From: Curtobacterium sp. L6-1
GTDB taxonomy: Bacteria; Actinomycetota; Actinomycetes; Actinomycetales; Microbacteriaceae
Length of the DNA: 64,000 nucleotides
Assembly (NCBI RefSeq): GCF_018885305.1
Contig: NZ_CP076544.1
Location: 1,674,001-1,738,000 of the forward strand
Direction of reading: 5' to 3'
This document shows, in pieces, positions 27,466 through 36,527 of this stretch; within the stretch, counting starts at the first letter, position 1; each line of letters starts with the position of its first letter. The notes beneath the pieces were generated by a model. That model worked only from the letters and a program-made list of their open reading frames with translations. It was not told the DNA's origin and did no database searches. The translations under genes and the position numbers were made by a program.

Positions 27466-27472
27466 ACAACGG

Positions 27473-27508
27473 CGAACGCCCCCGCCGGCGGACCGGCGGG
27501 GGCGTTCG
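27473..27508. terminator. clgR terminator, perfect 16-bp hairpin
   Basis: CGAACGCCCCCGCCGG (27473-27488) and its exact complement (27493-27508) enclose the tetraloop CGGA. It lies 12 bp after the clgR stop on the minus strand. Confidence 0.8.
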
Positions 27509-27520
27509 TGCGGTGTGCGC

Positions 27521-27829
27521 TCAGCGCACCGCGAGGTCGTTGTCGAACTCGGCGACGAGCTCGTCCGGGAGCGTGTCCGGGACGCGGGTCAGACCCTCGA
27601 CCACTGCGAGGCGGTCGCCCACTTCGCGCATGATCGTCGAGATGGGGGTGTCGAGTGCATCCGCCACCGAGGCGAGGATCTCCGAGCTGGCCTCTTTCTG
27701 ACCACGCTCGACCTCGCTGAGGTACCCGAGGGCCACGCTGGCCTTGGACGCGACCTGACGGAGGGTCCGGCCCTTCTGCAAGCGGAAGTCCCGCAGCACA
27801 TCGCCGATTTCCTGACGAACGAGAACCAT
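27521..27829 (-). CDS. clgR: ClgR-type helix-turn-helix regulator
   Basis: 102 residues. The XRE helix-turn-helix is IGDVLRDFRLQKGRTLRQVASKASVALGYLSEVERGQKEASSEIL followed by SVADALDTPISTIM. It closely follows the pattern of ClgR, the actinobacterial activator of clp protease genes and other proteostasis genes, whose own level is set by Clp proteolysis. The short C-terminus ends DELVAEFDNDLAVR. The start has a strong AGGAAGGAGGAG ribosome-binding region. No Clp gene is in the window. As in other Actinobacteria it lies close to cinA, pgsA and ftsK, which strengthens the name. Confidence 0.85.
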   Translation of the reverse strand: MVLVRQEIGDVLRDFRLQKGRTLRQVASKASVALGYLSEVERGQKEASSEILASVADALDTPISTIMREVGDRLAVVEGLTRVPDTLPDELVAEFDNDLAVR

Positions 27830-27983
27830 GAGAACTCCTCCTTCCTGTCATCTCCGCGCCCGCTCGATCCGGATGACCGAGCTCGGGTCCGACAACGCTG
27901 ACGTTGCCGGTTGCATGATGCTAGCCAGTACGGCTGCCGTCCTGCTGGAGATTGCGTGAGATGTAACCTGACGGTCACGCCGC

Positions 27984-28481
27984 CTATTCCGTGCTCTGGA
28001 GCCTGGATCGCAGTCGTGTCAGGAGTTCGGAGACGACCGCCGAACGGATTGCCGCGCGGTCGCCGTCCAGGTGCAGTTCCACGGCCTCCGCGCCCGCCGC
28101 GTCGGCGATCCCGACGAACACGGTCCCGACGGCCTTGCCGTCCTGTGGGTCCGGCCCGGCGACGCCCGTGGTGCTGATCCCCCACGTCGCGTGTACCCCG
28201 TCGACGGCCAGCGCGATCCGGACACCGGCGGCCATCTGCCGGGCGACCTCGGGGTCGACGGCACCGTGGGCGGCGAGCAGGTCGGCGTCGACGCCGAGCA
28301 CCGTCGCCTTCACCGGGGTGGCGTAGGCGACCACGCCGCCGCGCACGACCGCGCTGGCGCCGGGGACCCCGACGAGCTCCGCGACGACGAGCCCACCGGT
28401 CAGCGACTCGGCGACCGCGACGGTCTCCCCGCGCTCGGCCAGCGCCGCGACCAGGGCGGCAGCGGGTCCCGCGTCGGTCAC
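27984..28481 (-). CDS. cinA: CinA-family nicotinamide-nucleotide amidohydrolase (C-terminal domain only)
   Basis: 165 residues comprising only the amidohydrolase domain: VAVAESLTGGLVVAELVGVPGASAVVRGGVVAYA, then GISTTGVAGPDPQDGKAVGTVFVG. This domain deamidates nicotinamide mononucleotide for NAD recycling (PncC activity); the N-terminal molybdopterin-binding part of full CinA is absent, as is common. The GTG at 28481 overlaps the pgsA stop by 4 bp, so it is the second gene of pgsA-cinA. Confidence 0.9.
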   Translation of the reverse strand: MTDAGPAAALVAALAERGETVAVAESLTGGLVVAELVGVPGASAVVRGGVVAYATPVKATVLGVDADLLAAHGAVDPEVARQMAAGVRIALAVDGVHATWGISTTGVAGPDPQDGKAVGTVFVGIADAAGAEAVELHLDGDRAAIRSAVVSELLTRLRSRLQSTE

Positions 28482-29110
28482 GCCGTGGTCCGGTTGTGCT
28501 TCCACGCCTGCACGAGGTAGTCGATCCCGCTCGCGACGGTGGCGACGACCGCTGCGGTCATGAAGATGCCGTTCACCCAGTGCGCGAGGTCTCCGACGAG
28601 GTGCCACCACGGGAAGAGCGCGAGGGTGAGCGCGACGGCCTGCAGCACGGTCTTGATCTTGCCGCCGCGGCTGGCCGGGATCACCCGGTCGGACAGCACC
28701 GCGAACCGGAACACCGTGATGCCGATCTCGCGGAGCATGATGAGCACCGTCACGTACCAGGGCAGCTCGTTCAGGATCGAGAGGGCGACGAGCGCGCCGC
28801 CGATCAGGACCTTGTCGGCGATCGGGTCGACGAGCTTGCCGAAGTCCGTCACCAGGTCCTGGCGCCGGGCGATCATGCCGTCGGCGCTGTCGGTGACGAT
28901 CGCCACGACGAAGAGCACGGCGGCCCAGATGCGCACGGGGCCGTCCGCGCCGGCGTCGGCCAGCAGCAGGGCGAAGAACAGCGGCGCCATGAGGATGCGC
29001 ACCACGGTGATGATGTTGGCAACGTTCGCGGTCGACGCCGGGCCGGGCCCCTTGCGGAGGAGCCGGCCGCGCCAGGGGAACCGGTTGGTCGTGCCGTCGG
29101 AGGCGGTCAT
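28478..29110 (-). CDS. pgsA: CDP-diacylglycerol-glycerol-3-phosphate 3-phosphatidyltransferase
   Basis: 210 residues, an integral membrane enzyme making phosphatidylglycerophosphate. The CDP-alcohol phosphotransferase motif DxxDGxxARx8Gx3Dx3D is complete in TDSADGMIARRQDLVTDFGK followed by LVDPIADK. Several hydrophobic helices (ITVVRILMAPLFFALLL, VLIMLREIGITVFRF, TVLQAVALTLALFPW) fit the fold. It starts 4 bp after the ftsK stop with a GGGAG Shine-Dalgarno and overlaps cinA. Other CDP-alcohol substrates cannot be excluded from sequence alone. Confidence 0.92.
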   Translation of the reverse strand: MTASDGTTNRFPWRGRLLRKGPGPASTANVANIITVVRILMAPLFFALLLADAGADGPVRIWAAVLFVVAIVTDSADGMIARRQDLVTDFGKLVDPIADKVLIGGALVALSILNELPWYVTVLIMLREIGITVFRFAVLSDRVIPASRGGKIKTVLQAVALTLALFPWWHLVGDLAHWVNGIFMTAAVVATVASGIDYLVQAWKHNRTTA

Positions 29111-29114
29111 CGTC

Positions 29115-32078
29115 TCACTCCCTGCCCGTCAGGCCCCAGGCGTCCTCGTCGGTGTCGCCTTCCACCTCATCGTACCCACGCGTCATGCCGGCGACCGGGT
29201 CGTCCCCGTACCGGTCGTCGGAGCCCTCGGCCGGCGGACCGGCCACGGCGGGTGCCGCTGCGGCCGGGGCAGCCGGGGCGGGCGGTTCCTCGCCCCGCAG
29301 CTTCGCGAGCACCGCGGGCAGCTGGTCGCCGGTCACGAGCACATCGCGGGCCTTCGACCCCTCGGACGGCCCGACGATGTCGCGGGACTCCATGAGGTCC
29401 ATGAGCCGGCCGGCCTTGGCGAAGCCGACGCGGAGCTTGCGCTGCAGCATCGACGTCGAGCCGAACTGCGTCGACACGACCTGCTCGACCGCCGCGAGGA
29501 GCAGCTCGAGGTCGTCGCCGATGTCGGCGTCGATCTCCTTGCGCTCGACGACCGCGGCGACGTCCTGGCGGTACTCGGGCTGCGCCTGCCGGGTGACGTG
29601 CTGGACGACCTCGGCGACCTCGCTCTCCTGCACCCAGGCGCCCTGCACGCGGACCGCCTTCGAGGACCCCATCGGCAGGAACAGTCCGTCGCCCTGACCG
29701 ATGAGCTTGTCGGCACCCGGCTGGTCGAGGATGACCCGCGAGTCGGTGACGCTCGTCACGGCGAACGCGATCCGCGACGGCACGTTGGCCTTGATGAGCC
29801 CGGTGATGACGTCGACGGACGGCCGCTGCGTCGCGAGCACGAGGTGGATGCCGGCGGCACGGGCGAGCTGGGTGATGCGGACGATGGACTCCTCGACGTC
29901 GCGGGGGGCGACGAGCATGAGGTCCGCCAGCTCGTCGACGACGACGAGCAGGTACGGGTAGGGCTTGAGCTTCCGCTCACTGCCCGCCGGCAGCACGATC
30001 TCCTCGTTCTGCACGGCCTTGTTGAAGTCGTCGACGTGGCGGAACCCGAAGGACGCCAGGTCGTCGTACCGCATGTCCATCTCCTTCACGACCCACTGCA
30101 GCGCCTCGGCCGCCTTCTTCGGGTTCGTGATGATGGGTGTGATGAGGTGCGGGACCCCGGCGTAGATGGACAGCTCGACGCGCTTCGGGTCGACGAGGAC
30201 CATGCGGACCTCGGACGGCTTCGCGCGCATGAGCAGCGACGTGATCATCGAGTTGATGAACACCGACTTGCCCGAACCGGTGGACCCGGCCACGAGCAGG
30301 TGCGGCATCTTCGCCAGGTTCGCGACGACGAACCCGCCTTCGACGTCCTTGCCGACGCCGATCGTCATTGGGTGCTTCGACTTGGTCGCCGCGCTCGAGC
30401 GCAGTACGTCGCCGAGGGACACGATCTCGCGGTCGGTGTTCGGGATCTCGACGCCGATGGCGCTCTTGCCCGGGATCGGCGAGAGGATCCGGACCTCGTT
30501 CGACGCCACCGCGTAGGACAGGTTCTTCGACAGTGCGGTGACGCGTTCGACCTTGACGCCCGGGCCGAGCTCGATCTCGTACCGGGTGACCGTCGGGCCG
30601 CGCGAGAAGCCGGTGACCTTGGCGTCGACCTTGAACTCGGTGAGGACACCCGTGATCGCGGCGACGATCTCGTCGTTGGCCTGGCTCCGTGCCACCGAGG
30701 GCGTACCGGGGCTCAGCGTGGTCGCCGCGGGCAGCCGGTACGGGTGGGCCGGGTCCTCCTCGGTCGCGACCGGCGGCAGGCCCTCGGGCTCGTCGTCCAC
30801 GCCGACGTCACCCAGGTCGGACTCCGCCGACACGACGGGCACGGTGGCCGGCGCGGGTGCGGCCGGGAGGCCCGTGGCGACCGCCGCGGCGACGTCGCGG
30901 TCCGGACGGAACGCCTCGGTGGGCGCCGCGGGCGCCGGCGACCCGAAGTCACGCAGCGCCTGCTCGGCCCGGTCGAGGTCGTCGGCGACGTCCTGCTCGG
31001 TCGAGTCGTTGAGGTTGACCGAGACCGGCTCGGCCGGCGTCAGGTCGCGCAGCCCGGCGGCGGCACCGCGAGCGGCCGGGGCAGCGGGCGTAGCGGCGGG
31101 CGCGGCCCCGGTCTGGCTCTCCGGGAGGACGGGGCTGTCGTATGCGGGGTCCTCCTCGCGGCCGGACTTGTTCCGGCGCCACCACGGCAGGTGCTCGTCC
31201 GCGCCCTCGGCGGGAGCGCCGTCCTCGTCGAACCCGAGGTCCTCGAACAGCGGGAAGTCCTGCGACTGGCCCTTCGCTCCGCGCTTGCGGGTCGGCTTCG
31301 TCGCCGGGGCCGGAGCGGTGTCGTCGGTCGGGGCCTCGTCGACGGGCCCGGGGGCGCCGAACAGGTACGCGTAGAGCTCGTGCAGCCGGCGTCCGAGCTT
31401 GTTCGGCGGCGTCTTCGTGATGATGAAGAGCGAGAGCGCCAGCAGCACGACCGCGACCGGGACGGCGACCCACGCGGTGGCGACGGCGACGAGCCAGCCG
31501 ATGACGACCCAGCCGAGCACCCCACCGGCGGCCGCCAGCGCAGGCATGCCGTCCGCGGCGCTCGGCTGCCCGCCGAAGACGTGGCAGAGCGACGCGATCG
31601 AGACGAGCAGCAGCCCGAGCCCGATGCCGATCCGGGTGTTGTCGTGCACCGAGGCCGGGTGGCGGAACAGCCACCCGGCGAAGACGACCATGATCACCGG
31701 GAGCGCGAACGCCAGCCGTCCGAAGAGCCCGCCGAACGTGTACGCGTCGAGGGCGATCGAGACCGGGTTGGTCGGGTTCAGCCACTCCACGACCCCGCCA
31801 GCGACCGCCAGGACGAACAGCAGGAACGGGAACCCGTCACGCCGCTGGTCCTTCTCGAGCGACTCCTTGCCGAGCAGGCGGAAGCCCGCACCGACGCCGT
31901 GCGCCATGCCCGTCCACGCGGTCACGAGCGGGTTCTGCTCGCGGAACACGGGCGTGGGTGCCGCCTGTGGCAGCTTCTTCGTCGTGGCCTGGGTGCGCGA
32001 CGAACCGCGCGACCCGCCTCCACGGGTCGACGACGAGGACGCGCGCGAGCGCGTGGTCGACTTGGTGCCTCCGGCCAT
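29115..32078 (-). CDS. ftsK: DNA translocase FtsK/SpoIIIE
   Basis: 987 residues. Pumps chromosomal DNA through the septum and activates dimer resolution. A basic Ser/Thr/Gly-rich N-terminus precedes about five membrane segments between residues 82 and 221. A long Pro/Ala-rich linker (about 240-450) follows. The motor has Walker [14 protein letters not shown] (about 598-610) and Walker [16 protein letters not shown] (about 709-723), then the gamma DNA-reading domain (about 850-917) and a Pro/Ala plus acidic tail. TAGGGT lies 6 nt before the ATG. In the linker the DNA 30865-30878 contains GGGAGGCCCGTGGC, identical to an arm of the lexA/hflX palindrome. Confidence 0.97.
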   Translation of the reverse strand: MAGGTKSTTRSRASSSSTRGGGSRGSSRTQATTKKLPQAAPTPVFREQNPLVTAWTGMAHGVGAGFRLLGKESLEKDQRRDGFPFLLFVLAVAGGVVEWLNPTNPVSIALDAYTFGGLFGRLAFALPVIMVVFAGWLFRHPASVHDNTRIGIGLGLLLVSIASLCHVFGGQPSAADGMPALAAAGGVLGWVVIGWLVAVATAWVAVPVAVVLLALSLFIITKTPPNKLGRRLHELYAYLFGAPGPVDEAPTDDTAPAPATKPTRKRGAKGQSQDFPLFEDLGFDEDGAPAEGADEHLPWWRRNKSGREEDPAYDSPVLPESQTGAAPAATPAAPAARGAAAGLRDLTPAEPVSVNLNDSTEQDVADDLDRAEQALRDFGSPAPAAPTEAFRPDRDVAAAVATGLPAAPAPATVPVVSAESDLGDVGVDDEPEGLPPVATEEDPAHPYRLPAATTLSPGTPSVARSQANDEIVAAITGVLTEFKVDAKVTGFSRGPTVTRYEIELGPGVKVERVTALSKNLSYAVASNEVRILSPIPGKSAIGVEIPNTDREIVSLGDVLRSSAATKSKHPMTIGVGKDVEGGFVVANLAKMPHLLVAGSTGSGKSVFINSMITSLLMRAKPSEVRMVLVDPKRVELSIYAGVPHLITPIITNPKKAAEALQWVVKEMDMRYDDLASFGFRHVDDFNKAVQNEEIVLPAGSERKLKPYPYLLVVVDELADLMLVAPRDVEESIVRITQLARAAGIHLVLATQRPSVDVITGLIKANVPSRIAFAVTSVTDSRVILDQPGADKLIGQGDGLFLPMGSSKAVRVQGAWVQESEVAEVVQHVTRQAQPEYRQDVAAVVERKEIDADIGDDLELLLAAVEQVVSTQFGSTSMLQRKLRVGFAKAGRLMDLMESRDIVGPSEGSKARDVLVTGDQLPAVLAKLRGEEPPAPAAPAAAAPAVAGPPAEGSDDRYGDDPVAGMTRGYDEVEGDTDEDAWGLTGRE

Positions 32079-32084
32079 GGGGAG

Positions 32085-32090
32085 ACCCTA
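32085..32090 (-). promoter_or_regulatory. Putative leaderless -10 (TAGGGT) of ftsK
   Basis: TAGGGT on the minus strand is 6 nt from the ftsK ATG and nothing resembling a ribosome-binding site lies between. It is downstream of the rnj hairpin, so ftsK-pgsA-cinA has its own promoter. Confidence 0.5.
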
Positions 32091-32171
32091 ACGCCAACCC
32101 GGGACACCGTGAGGGAGCCCCGCCGCCCGACGGACCGCGTCGCGCCCGCCGACCGGTGCCGGACGCGACAA

Positions 32172-32212
32172 GAGGCCCGGTGCGCGTCCCTGACGGACGT
32201 GCTCCGGGCCTC
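32172..32212. terminator. rnj terminator hairpin
   Basis: The 18-nt arms 32172-32189 and 32195-32212 (core GAGGCCCGG) pair with two mismatches around a 5-nt loop. It is 36 bp beyond the rnj stop on the minus strand. Confidence 0.75.
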
Positions 32213-32248
32213 CTGGCCGTGCGACCGGGGTGCCGGTCGACCGTGGCG

Positions 32249-33925
32249 CTACGCCTCGATGACCACCGGGACGATCATCGGACGGCGACGGTGCTTCGTG
32301 TTGACCCAGCGGCCGACCGTGCGGCGGACGACCTGGCTGAACGCGTGCGCGTCCCGCGTGCCGTTGCCCGCGGCGTCGGCGAGGGCCTTCGCGATCTGCG
32401 GTCGGACCTCGTCGAAGACGGAGTCGTCCTCGGCGAAACCGCGCGACTGGATCTCCGGACCGATGACGCACTGGCCGGTGGTGAAGTCCACCGCGCAGAA
32501 CACCGTGATGAAGCCCTCCTCGGACAGCACCCGGCGGTCCTTGAGGTCGGCGTCGGTGATCTCGCCGACCGTGGAGCCGTCGACGTAGACGTACGCGATG
32601 TCGAGCTGTCCGGCGACCGTGACCTGGCCGTCCTTGAGGTCGACGACCGTGCCGTCCTCGCCCAGGATGACGTTGCGCGGCGGCACACCCGTCTGGATCG
32701 CCAGGTCGGCGTTCGCGAACAGGTGGCGGTGCTCGCCGTGCACGGGCATGACGTTGCGCGGCCGCAGGATGTTGTAGCAGTAGAGCAGTTCGCCGGCCGA
32801 GGCGTGCCCGGAGACGTGCACCTTGGCGTTGCCCTTGTGCACGACCTTGGCGCCGAGCTTCGTCAGCCCGTCGATCACCCGGTAGACGGCGTTCTCGTTG
32901 CCCGGGATGAGCGACGAGGCGAGGATGACGGTGTCGCCCTCGCCGATCTCGATCTGGTGCTCGAGGTTCGCCATGCGCGCGAGCACGGCCATCGGCTCGC
33001 CCTGGGACCCCGTCGACATGTAGACGATCTGGTCGTCGGGGACGTTCTTCGCCTTCTTCGTGTCGATGAGCACGTTCTCCGGCACCCGCAGGTACCCGAG
33101 CTCGGCGGCGATCGTCATGTTGCGGATCATCGAGCGGCCCATGAACGCGACCTTGCGGTTCGCGGCGGCGGCGGCGTCGAGGACCTGCTGGACACGGTGC
33201 ACGTGCGACGAGAAGCTCGCGACGACGACCTTCTTGCGGGCGCGCGTGATGATGTTCTCGAGCACGGGGCCGATGTCACGCTCCGGGGCGGTGAAGCCCG
33301 GGACGTCGGCGTTCGTGGAGTCCGGCAGGAACAGGTCGACGCCCTGCTCGCCGAGACGGGCGAACGCACGGAGGTCCGTGATCCGGTCGTCGAGCGGCAG
33401 CTGGTCCATCTTGAAGTCGCCCGTGTGCAGCACGCGGCCGGCCGGGGTCGTGATCGCGACGGCGAGGGCGTCCGGGATCGAGTGGTTCACCGCGACGAAC
33501 TCGAGGTGGAACGGACCGATCTGCTCGGTCTGGTCCTCCTGCACGTTCAGCGTGTAGGGCTTGATCCGGTGTTCCTTGAGCTTCGCCTCGACGAGCGCGA
33601 GGGTCAGCGTGGAGCCGATCAGCGGGATGTCACCGCGGAGCTTGAGCAGGTACGGGACGGCGCCGATGTGGTCCTCGTGACCGTGCGTGAGCACGACCCC
33701 GAGGACGTCGTCGAGGCGGTCCCGGATCGGTGTGAAGTCCGGCAGGATCAGGTCGACCCCGGGCTGGTGCTCCTCGGGGAAGAGCACGCCGGCGTCGACG
33801 ACGAGGAGCTTGCCCTCGAACTCGTAGACGGTCATGTTGCGACCGATCTCGCCGAGTCCCCCGACGGGGATGACTCGGAGGGTTCCGGGTTCGAGCGGCT
33901 GCGGTGTGGAGATCTGTGTGGGCAT
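32249..33925 (-). CDS. rnj: Ribonuclease J
   Basis: 558 residues. A metallo-beta-lactamase/beta-CASP RNase with 5'-exo and endo activity in mRNA decay and rRNA maturation. The zinc motif HGHEDHIGAVPYL is at about 81-93, HTGDFKMD at about 167-174, and the beta-CASP/RNase J segments SFSSHVHRVQQVLDAA, STGSQGEPMAVLARM and VHVSGHASAGELLY follow. The C-terminal domain ends VNTKHRRRPMIVPVVIEA. The start ATG follows a short AGGA. It is 48 bp after dapA; dapA-rnj is the usual actinobacterial order. Confidence 0.96.
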   Translation of the reverse strand: MPTQISTPQPLEPGTLRVIPVGGLGEIGRNMTVYEFEGKLLVVDAGVLFPEEHQPGVDLILPDFTPIRDRLDDVLGVVLTHGHEDHIGAVPYLLKLRGDIPLIGSTLTLALVEAKLKEHRIKPYTLNVQEDQTEQIGPFHLEFVAVNHSIPDALAVAITTPAGRVLHTGDFKMDQLPLDDRITDLRAFARLGEQGVDLFLPDSTNADVPGFTAPERDIGPVLENIITRARKKVVVASFSSHVHRVQQVLDAAAAANRKVAFMGRSMIRNMTIAAELGYLRVPENVLIDTKKAKNVPDDQIVYMSTGSQGEPMAVLARMANLEHQIEIGEGDTVILASSLIPGNENAVYRVIDGLTKLGAKVVHKGNAKVHVSGHASAGELLYCYNILRPRNVMPVHGEHRHLFANADLAIQTGVPPRNVILGEDGTVVDLKDGQVTVAGQLDIAYVYVDGSTVGEITDADLKDRRVLSEEGFITVFCAVDFTTGQCVIGPEIQSRGFAEDDSVFDEVRPQIAKALADAAGNGTRDAHAFSQVVRRTVGRWVNTKHRRRPMIVPVVIEA

Positions 33926-33973
33926 TCGGTCCTACGGATTCGGGCGACGCACGTCGTACGCCGCGGTGTTCGT

Positions 33974-34951
33974 CTAGCGGGTGGTGCCTGGCACCTTCGG
34001 TAGTGCGCCACCGGCCGCGGCGTTGCGGTCGGGGCGGAAGTTGGAGAAGTCGGCGCCCGGGACGTCCCGGACGGCCTCGAGCGAGGTCTCGATCGCGTAC
34101 GCCTCGGAGTCCTCGGGTCCGACGAGGGGCAACCGGACGCGCGGGCTGCCGATGCGGCCGAGCCCGTGCAGCACGTACTTCGCGGCGACGGTGCCGGGGA
34201 CGTGGGTCATGATCGCGCGGACGAGGGGCTCGAGGCGCTTGTGCTCGGCGGTCGCGGTCGTCAGGTCGCCGCGGTTCACGGCGTCGATGATGGTGCGGTA
34301 CGGCGCGCTGGTGATGTTCGCGGTCACGCCGATCAGCCCCGTCGCACCGATCGACAGGTGCGGGAGCACGTTCGTGTCGTCGCCGGAGAAGTACATCAGG
34401 TCGGTGTTGTTGAGCACGCGGGACACCTCGGCGAAGTCGCCCTTGGCGTCCTTCACCGCGAGGATGTTCGGGTGCTTCGAGGCGCGCACGATCGTCTCGT
34501 ACGTGATCGGGATGCCCGTGCGGCCGGGGATGTCGTACAGGATGACCGGCAGGTCGGTGGCGTCGGCGATCATCCGGAAGTGGGTGAGGACGCCGGCCTG
34601 GGTCGGCTTGTTGTAGTACGGGGTGACGATCATGACGCCGTCGGCCCCGGCGCGCTCGCTCTGCTTGTACAGCTGCATGGCGTGCGCGGTCTCGTTCGAG
34701 CCGCCGCCGGTGATGATCTTCGCGCGGCCCGCGGCGACGGACTTGCCGACCTCGACCAGGCGGAGCTTCTCCGGGTCGGTGAGGGTGCTCGTCTCACCGG
34801 TGGTGCCGGTCACGACGATGCCGTCGGCCCCGGCCGTGATGCAGTCGTCGATGTGCTGCTCGACGCCCGGCCAGTCCACCTCGCCGTCGGCGGTGAACGG
34901 GGTCACGAGCGCGACGAGGACCTGGCCGAAGGGATTCTCACGCGTGGACAC
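33974..34951 (-). CDS. dapA: 4-hydroxy-tetrahydrodipicolinate synthase
   Basis: 325 residues. Condenses pyruvate with aspartate semialdehyde at the start of lysine/DAP synthesis. The Schiff-base Lys is in PNILAVKDAKGDFAEV, the catalytic Tyr in VILYDIPGRTG, and GIVVTGTTGETSTLTDPEKL is the family signature. The GTG at 34951 is supported by TACGCT 7 nt upstream. The last about 30 residues (FSNFRPDRNAAAGGALPKVPGTTR) extend beyond the barrel. First gene of dapA-rnj. Confidence 0.96.
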   Translation of the reverse strand: MSTRENPFGQVLVALVTPFTADGEVDWPGVEQHIDDCITAGADGIVVTGTTGETSTLTDPEKLRLVEVGKSVAAGRAKIITGGGSNETAHAMQLYKQSERAGADGVMIVTPYYNKPTQAGVLTHFRMIADATDLPVILYDIPGRTGIPITYETIVRASKHPNILAVKDAKGDFAEVSRVLNNTDLMYFSGDDTNVLPHLSIGATGLIGVTANITSAPYRTIIDAVNRGDLTTATAEHKRLEPLVRAIMTHVPGTVAAKYVLHGLGRIGSPRVRLPLVGPEDSEAYAIETSLEAVRDVPGADFSNFRPDRNAAAGGALPKVPGTTR

Positions 34952-34958
34952 GGGGTCC

Positions 34959-34964
34959 AGCGTA
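34959..34964 (-). promoter_or_regulatory. Putative leaderless -10 (TACGCT) of dapA
   Basis: TACGCT ends 7 nt before the GTG at 34951 on the minus strand; no ribosome-binding site is present in the gap. Confidence 0.5.
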
Positions 34965-35021
34965 CCGGCCCGGGCAGGCTCGGCGTCCGTCCGCCCGGAC
35001 GGTGCGCTCGCGGGTGCGCGT

Positions 35022-35058
35022 CCGGAGGCACGGTGCCGGTCCCGCACGCTGCCTCCGG
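35022..35058. terminator. folA terminator hairpin
   Basis: CCGGAGGCA (35022-35030) pairs with TGCCTCCGG (35050-35058), with an inner GTGC/GCAC helix. It lies 20 bp after the folA stop on the minus strand. Confidence 0.65.
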
Positions 35059-35078
35059 TGGGCCGGTGATCGGCCTGG

Positions 35079-35582
35079 TCAGCGGCGGCGGCGCCACTCC
35101 AGGAAGCGGTACCGCGCGCCGGTGCGGGACTCCTGCCAGGGTCCGTCGTCGACGAGCTCCCACGCGTCGTCGAGCGCGGGGGCGTGGGTGTCCCCGTCCA
35201 CCTCGAGGTCGACGATCGTCTCGGACACCCGGTTGGCGGCGGCGAGCGCGTCCCGGTAGACCGCTCCCCCGCCGATGACCCAGACCGGCCCGTCGGTGTC
35301 GAGGGCGGCCGCGAGGTCGTGCACGACCTCCGCGCCCTCGGCAGACCAGTCCGCGGCACGGGTGAGGACGACGTTCCGACGCCCGGGCAGCGGGCGGAAG
35401 CGCTCCGGCAGCGACTCCCAGGTGCGGCGGCCCATCACGACGGTGGCGCTCCCGGTGACGGCACGGAAGTGCGCGAGGTCCTCGGGCACGTGCCAGGGGA
35501 TGCCGCCGTCGGCCCCGATCACGCCGGAGGTCGAGCGCGCCCAGACCATGCCGACGCCGACCTCGCCGCCGTCCGGGGTCAT
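35079..35582 (-). CDS. folA: Dihydrofolate reductase
   Basis: 167 residues. Reduces dihydrofolate to tetrahydrofolate with NADPH. Conserved blocks are GVIGADGGIPWHVPEDLAHF (substrate site), VVMGRRTWESLPERFRPLPG and WVIGGGAVYRDAL (cofactor site). The start ATG overlaps the thyA stop by one base (TGATG), so the enzyme is coupled to thymidylate synthase, whose dihydrofolate product it recycles. Confidence 0.96.
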   Translation of the reverse strand: MTPDGGEVGVGMVWARSTSGVIGADGGIPWHVPEDLAHFRAVTGSATVVMGRRTWESLPERFRPLPGRRNVVLTRAADWSAEGAEVVHDLAAALDTDGPVWVIGGGAVYRDALAAANRVSETIVDLEVDGDTHAPALDDAWELVDDGPWQESRTGARYRFLEWRRRR

Positions 35583-36385
35583 CAGACGGCGACCTTGCCC
35601 GAGATCGCCGGGTGGTGCTCGTACCCGACGACGGTGATGTCCTCGTACTCGTAGTCGTCGATCGAGTCGCGCGGGGCGAGCTCAAGCGTCGGCAGGGGGA
35701 ACGGCTGCCGGGACAGCTGCTCCTGCACCTGCTCGACGTGGTTGTCGTAGACGTGGCAGTCACCGCCGGTCCAGATGAAGTCGCCGACCTCGAGTCCGGT
35801 CTGCGCCGCCACCATGTGCGTCAGCAGCGCGTACGAGGCGATGTTGAACGGCACACCGAGGAACATGTCCGCGCTCCGCTGGTACAGCTGGCACGAGAGC
35901 TTGCCGTCGTTGACGTAGAACTGGAAGAACGCGTGGCAGGGGGCGAGCGCCATGCTCGGGATGTCCGCCACATTCCAGGCCGAGACGACGAGCCGCCGCG
36001 AGTCCGGGTTCGTCCGGATCTGCTCGATCACCTGGGCGATCTGGTCGACGTGCTCGCCGGACGGGGTCGGCCAGGAGCGCCACTGCACGCCGTAGACCGG
36101 GCCGAGGTCGCCGTCCTCGGCCGCCCACTCGTTCCAGATCCTGACGCCGTGCTCCTGCAGCCAGGTCGCGTTGCCGTCGCCGCGGAGGAACCAGAGCAGC
36201 TCGTACGCGATCGACTTCATGTGCACGCGCTTCGTGGTGACGAGCGGGAACCCCTGCGCGAGGTCGTAGCGCAGCTGGGCGCCGAACAGGCTGCGGGTCC
36301 CCGTCCCGGTCCGGTCGCCCTTCGGCGAGCCCTCCTCGAGCACTCGGCGCAGCAGGTCTTCGTACGGCGTGGGGATCTCGGTCAC
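35582..36385 (-). CDS. thyA: Thymidylate synthase (ThyA)
   Basis: 267 residues. Methylates dUMP to dTMP with methylene-tetrahydrofolate. The nucleophile Cys is in [14 protein letters not shown]; the dUMP-binding block is [38 protein letters not shown] is also diagnostic. The GTG at 36385 ([12 protein letters not shown]) is chosen because TAGGCT lies 7 nt upstream. First gene of thyA-folA; divergent from a TIGR01777-type gene. Confidence 0.97.
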   Translation of the reverse strand: MTEIPTPYEDLLRRVLEEGSPKGDRTGTGTRSLFGAQLRYDLAQGFPLVTTKRVHMKSIAYELLWFLRGDGNATWLQEHGVRIWNEWAAEDGDLGPVYGVQWRSWPTPSGEHVDQIAQVIEQIRTNPDSRRLVVSAWNVADIPSMALAPCHAFFQFYVNDGKLSCQLYQRSADMFLGVPFNIASYALLTHMVAAQTGLEVGDFIWTGGDCHVYDNHVEQVQEQLSRQPFPLPTLELAPRDSIDDYEYEDITVVGYEHHPAISGKVAV

Positions 36386-36392
36386 GACGACG

Positions 36393-36398
36393 AGCCTA
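36393..36398 (-). promoter_or_regulatory. Putative leaderless -10 (TAGGCT) of thyA-folA
   Basis: TAGGCT ends 7 nt before the thyA GTG on the minus strand, with no ribosome-binding site between. Confidence 0.5.
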
Positions 36399-36420
36399 AG
36401 CGACGCACGAGCCGGCCGGA

Positions 36421-36464
36421 CCGGCACCCAGGACCGGCCGCACCGGCACCCGGGACCGGCCGGA
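36421..36464. repeat. Two 22-bp direct repeats in the thyA divergent gap
   Basis: CCGGCACCCAGGACCGGCCG at 36421 is repeated at 36443 with one substitution in the core. A half copy of the GGGAGGC element (GGGCCTCCCGTCAG) follows at 36493-36506. Confidence 0.7.
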
Positions 36465-36515
36465 CGGGCACCGCGACGTCGGCAGCCGCACCGGGCCTCC
36501 CGTCAGCCTGCTGAG

Positions 36516-36521
36516 TACGGT
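36516..36521 (+). promoter_or_regulatory. Putative leaderless -10 (TACGGT) of the TIGR01777 gene
   Basis: TACGGT ends 6 nt before the ATG at 36528, with no ribosome-binding site between. Confidence 0.5.
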
Positions 36522-36527
36522 GGCGGC

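Noticed and set aside
28539..32588. A 1,349-codon open frame on the plus strand opposite ftsK and rnj
   Set aside because: It is antisense to two unmistakable genes. Long antisense frames are expected at this base composition because stop codons are rare, and its translation resembles no family.
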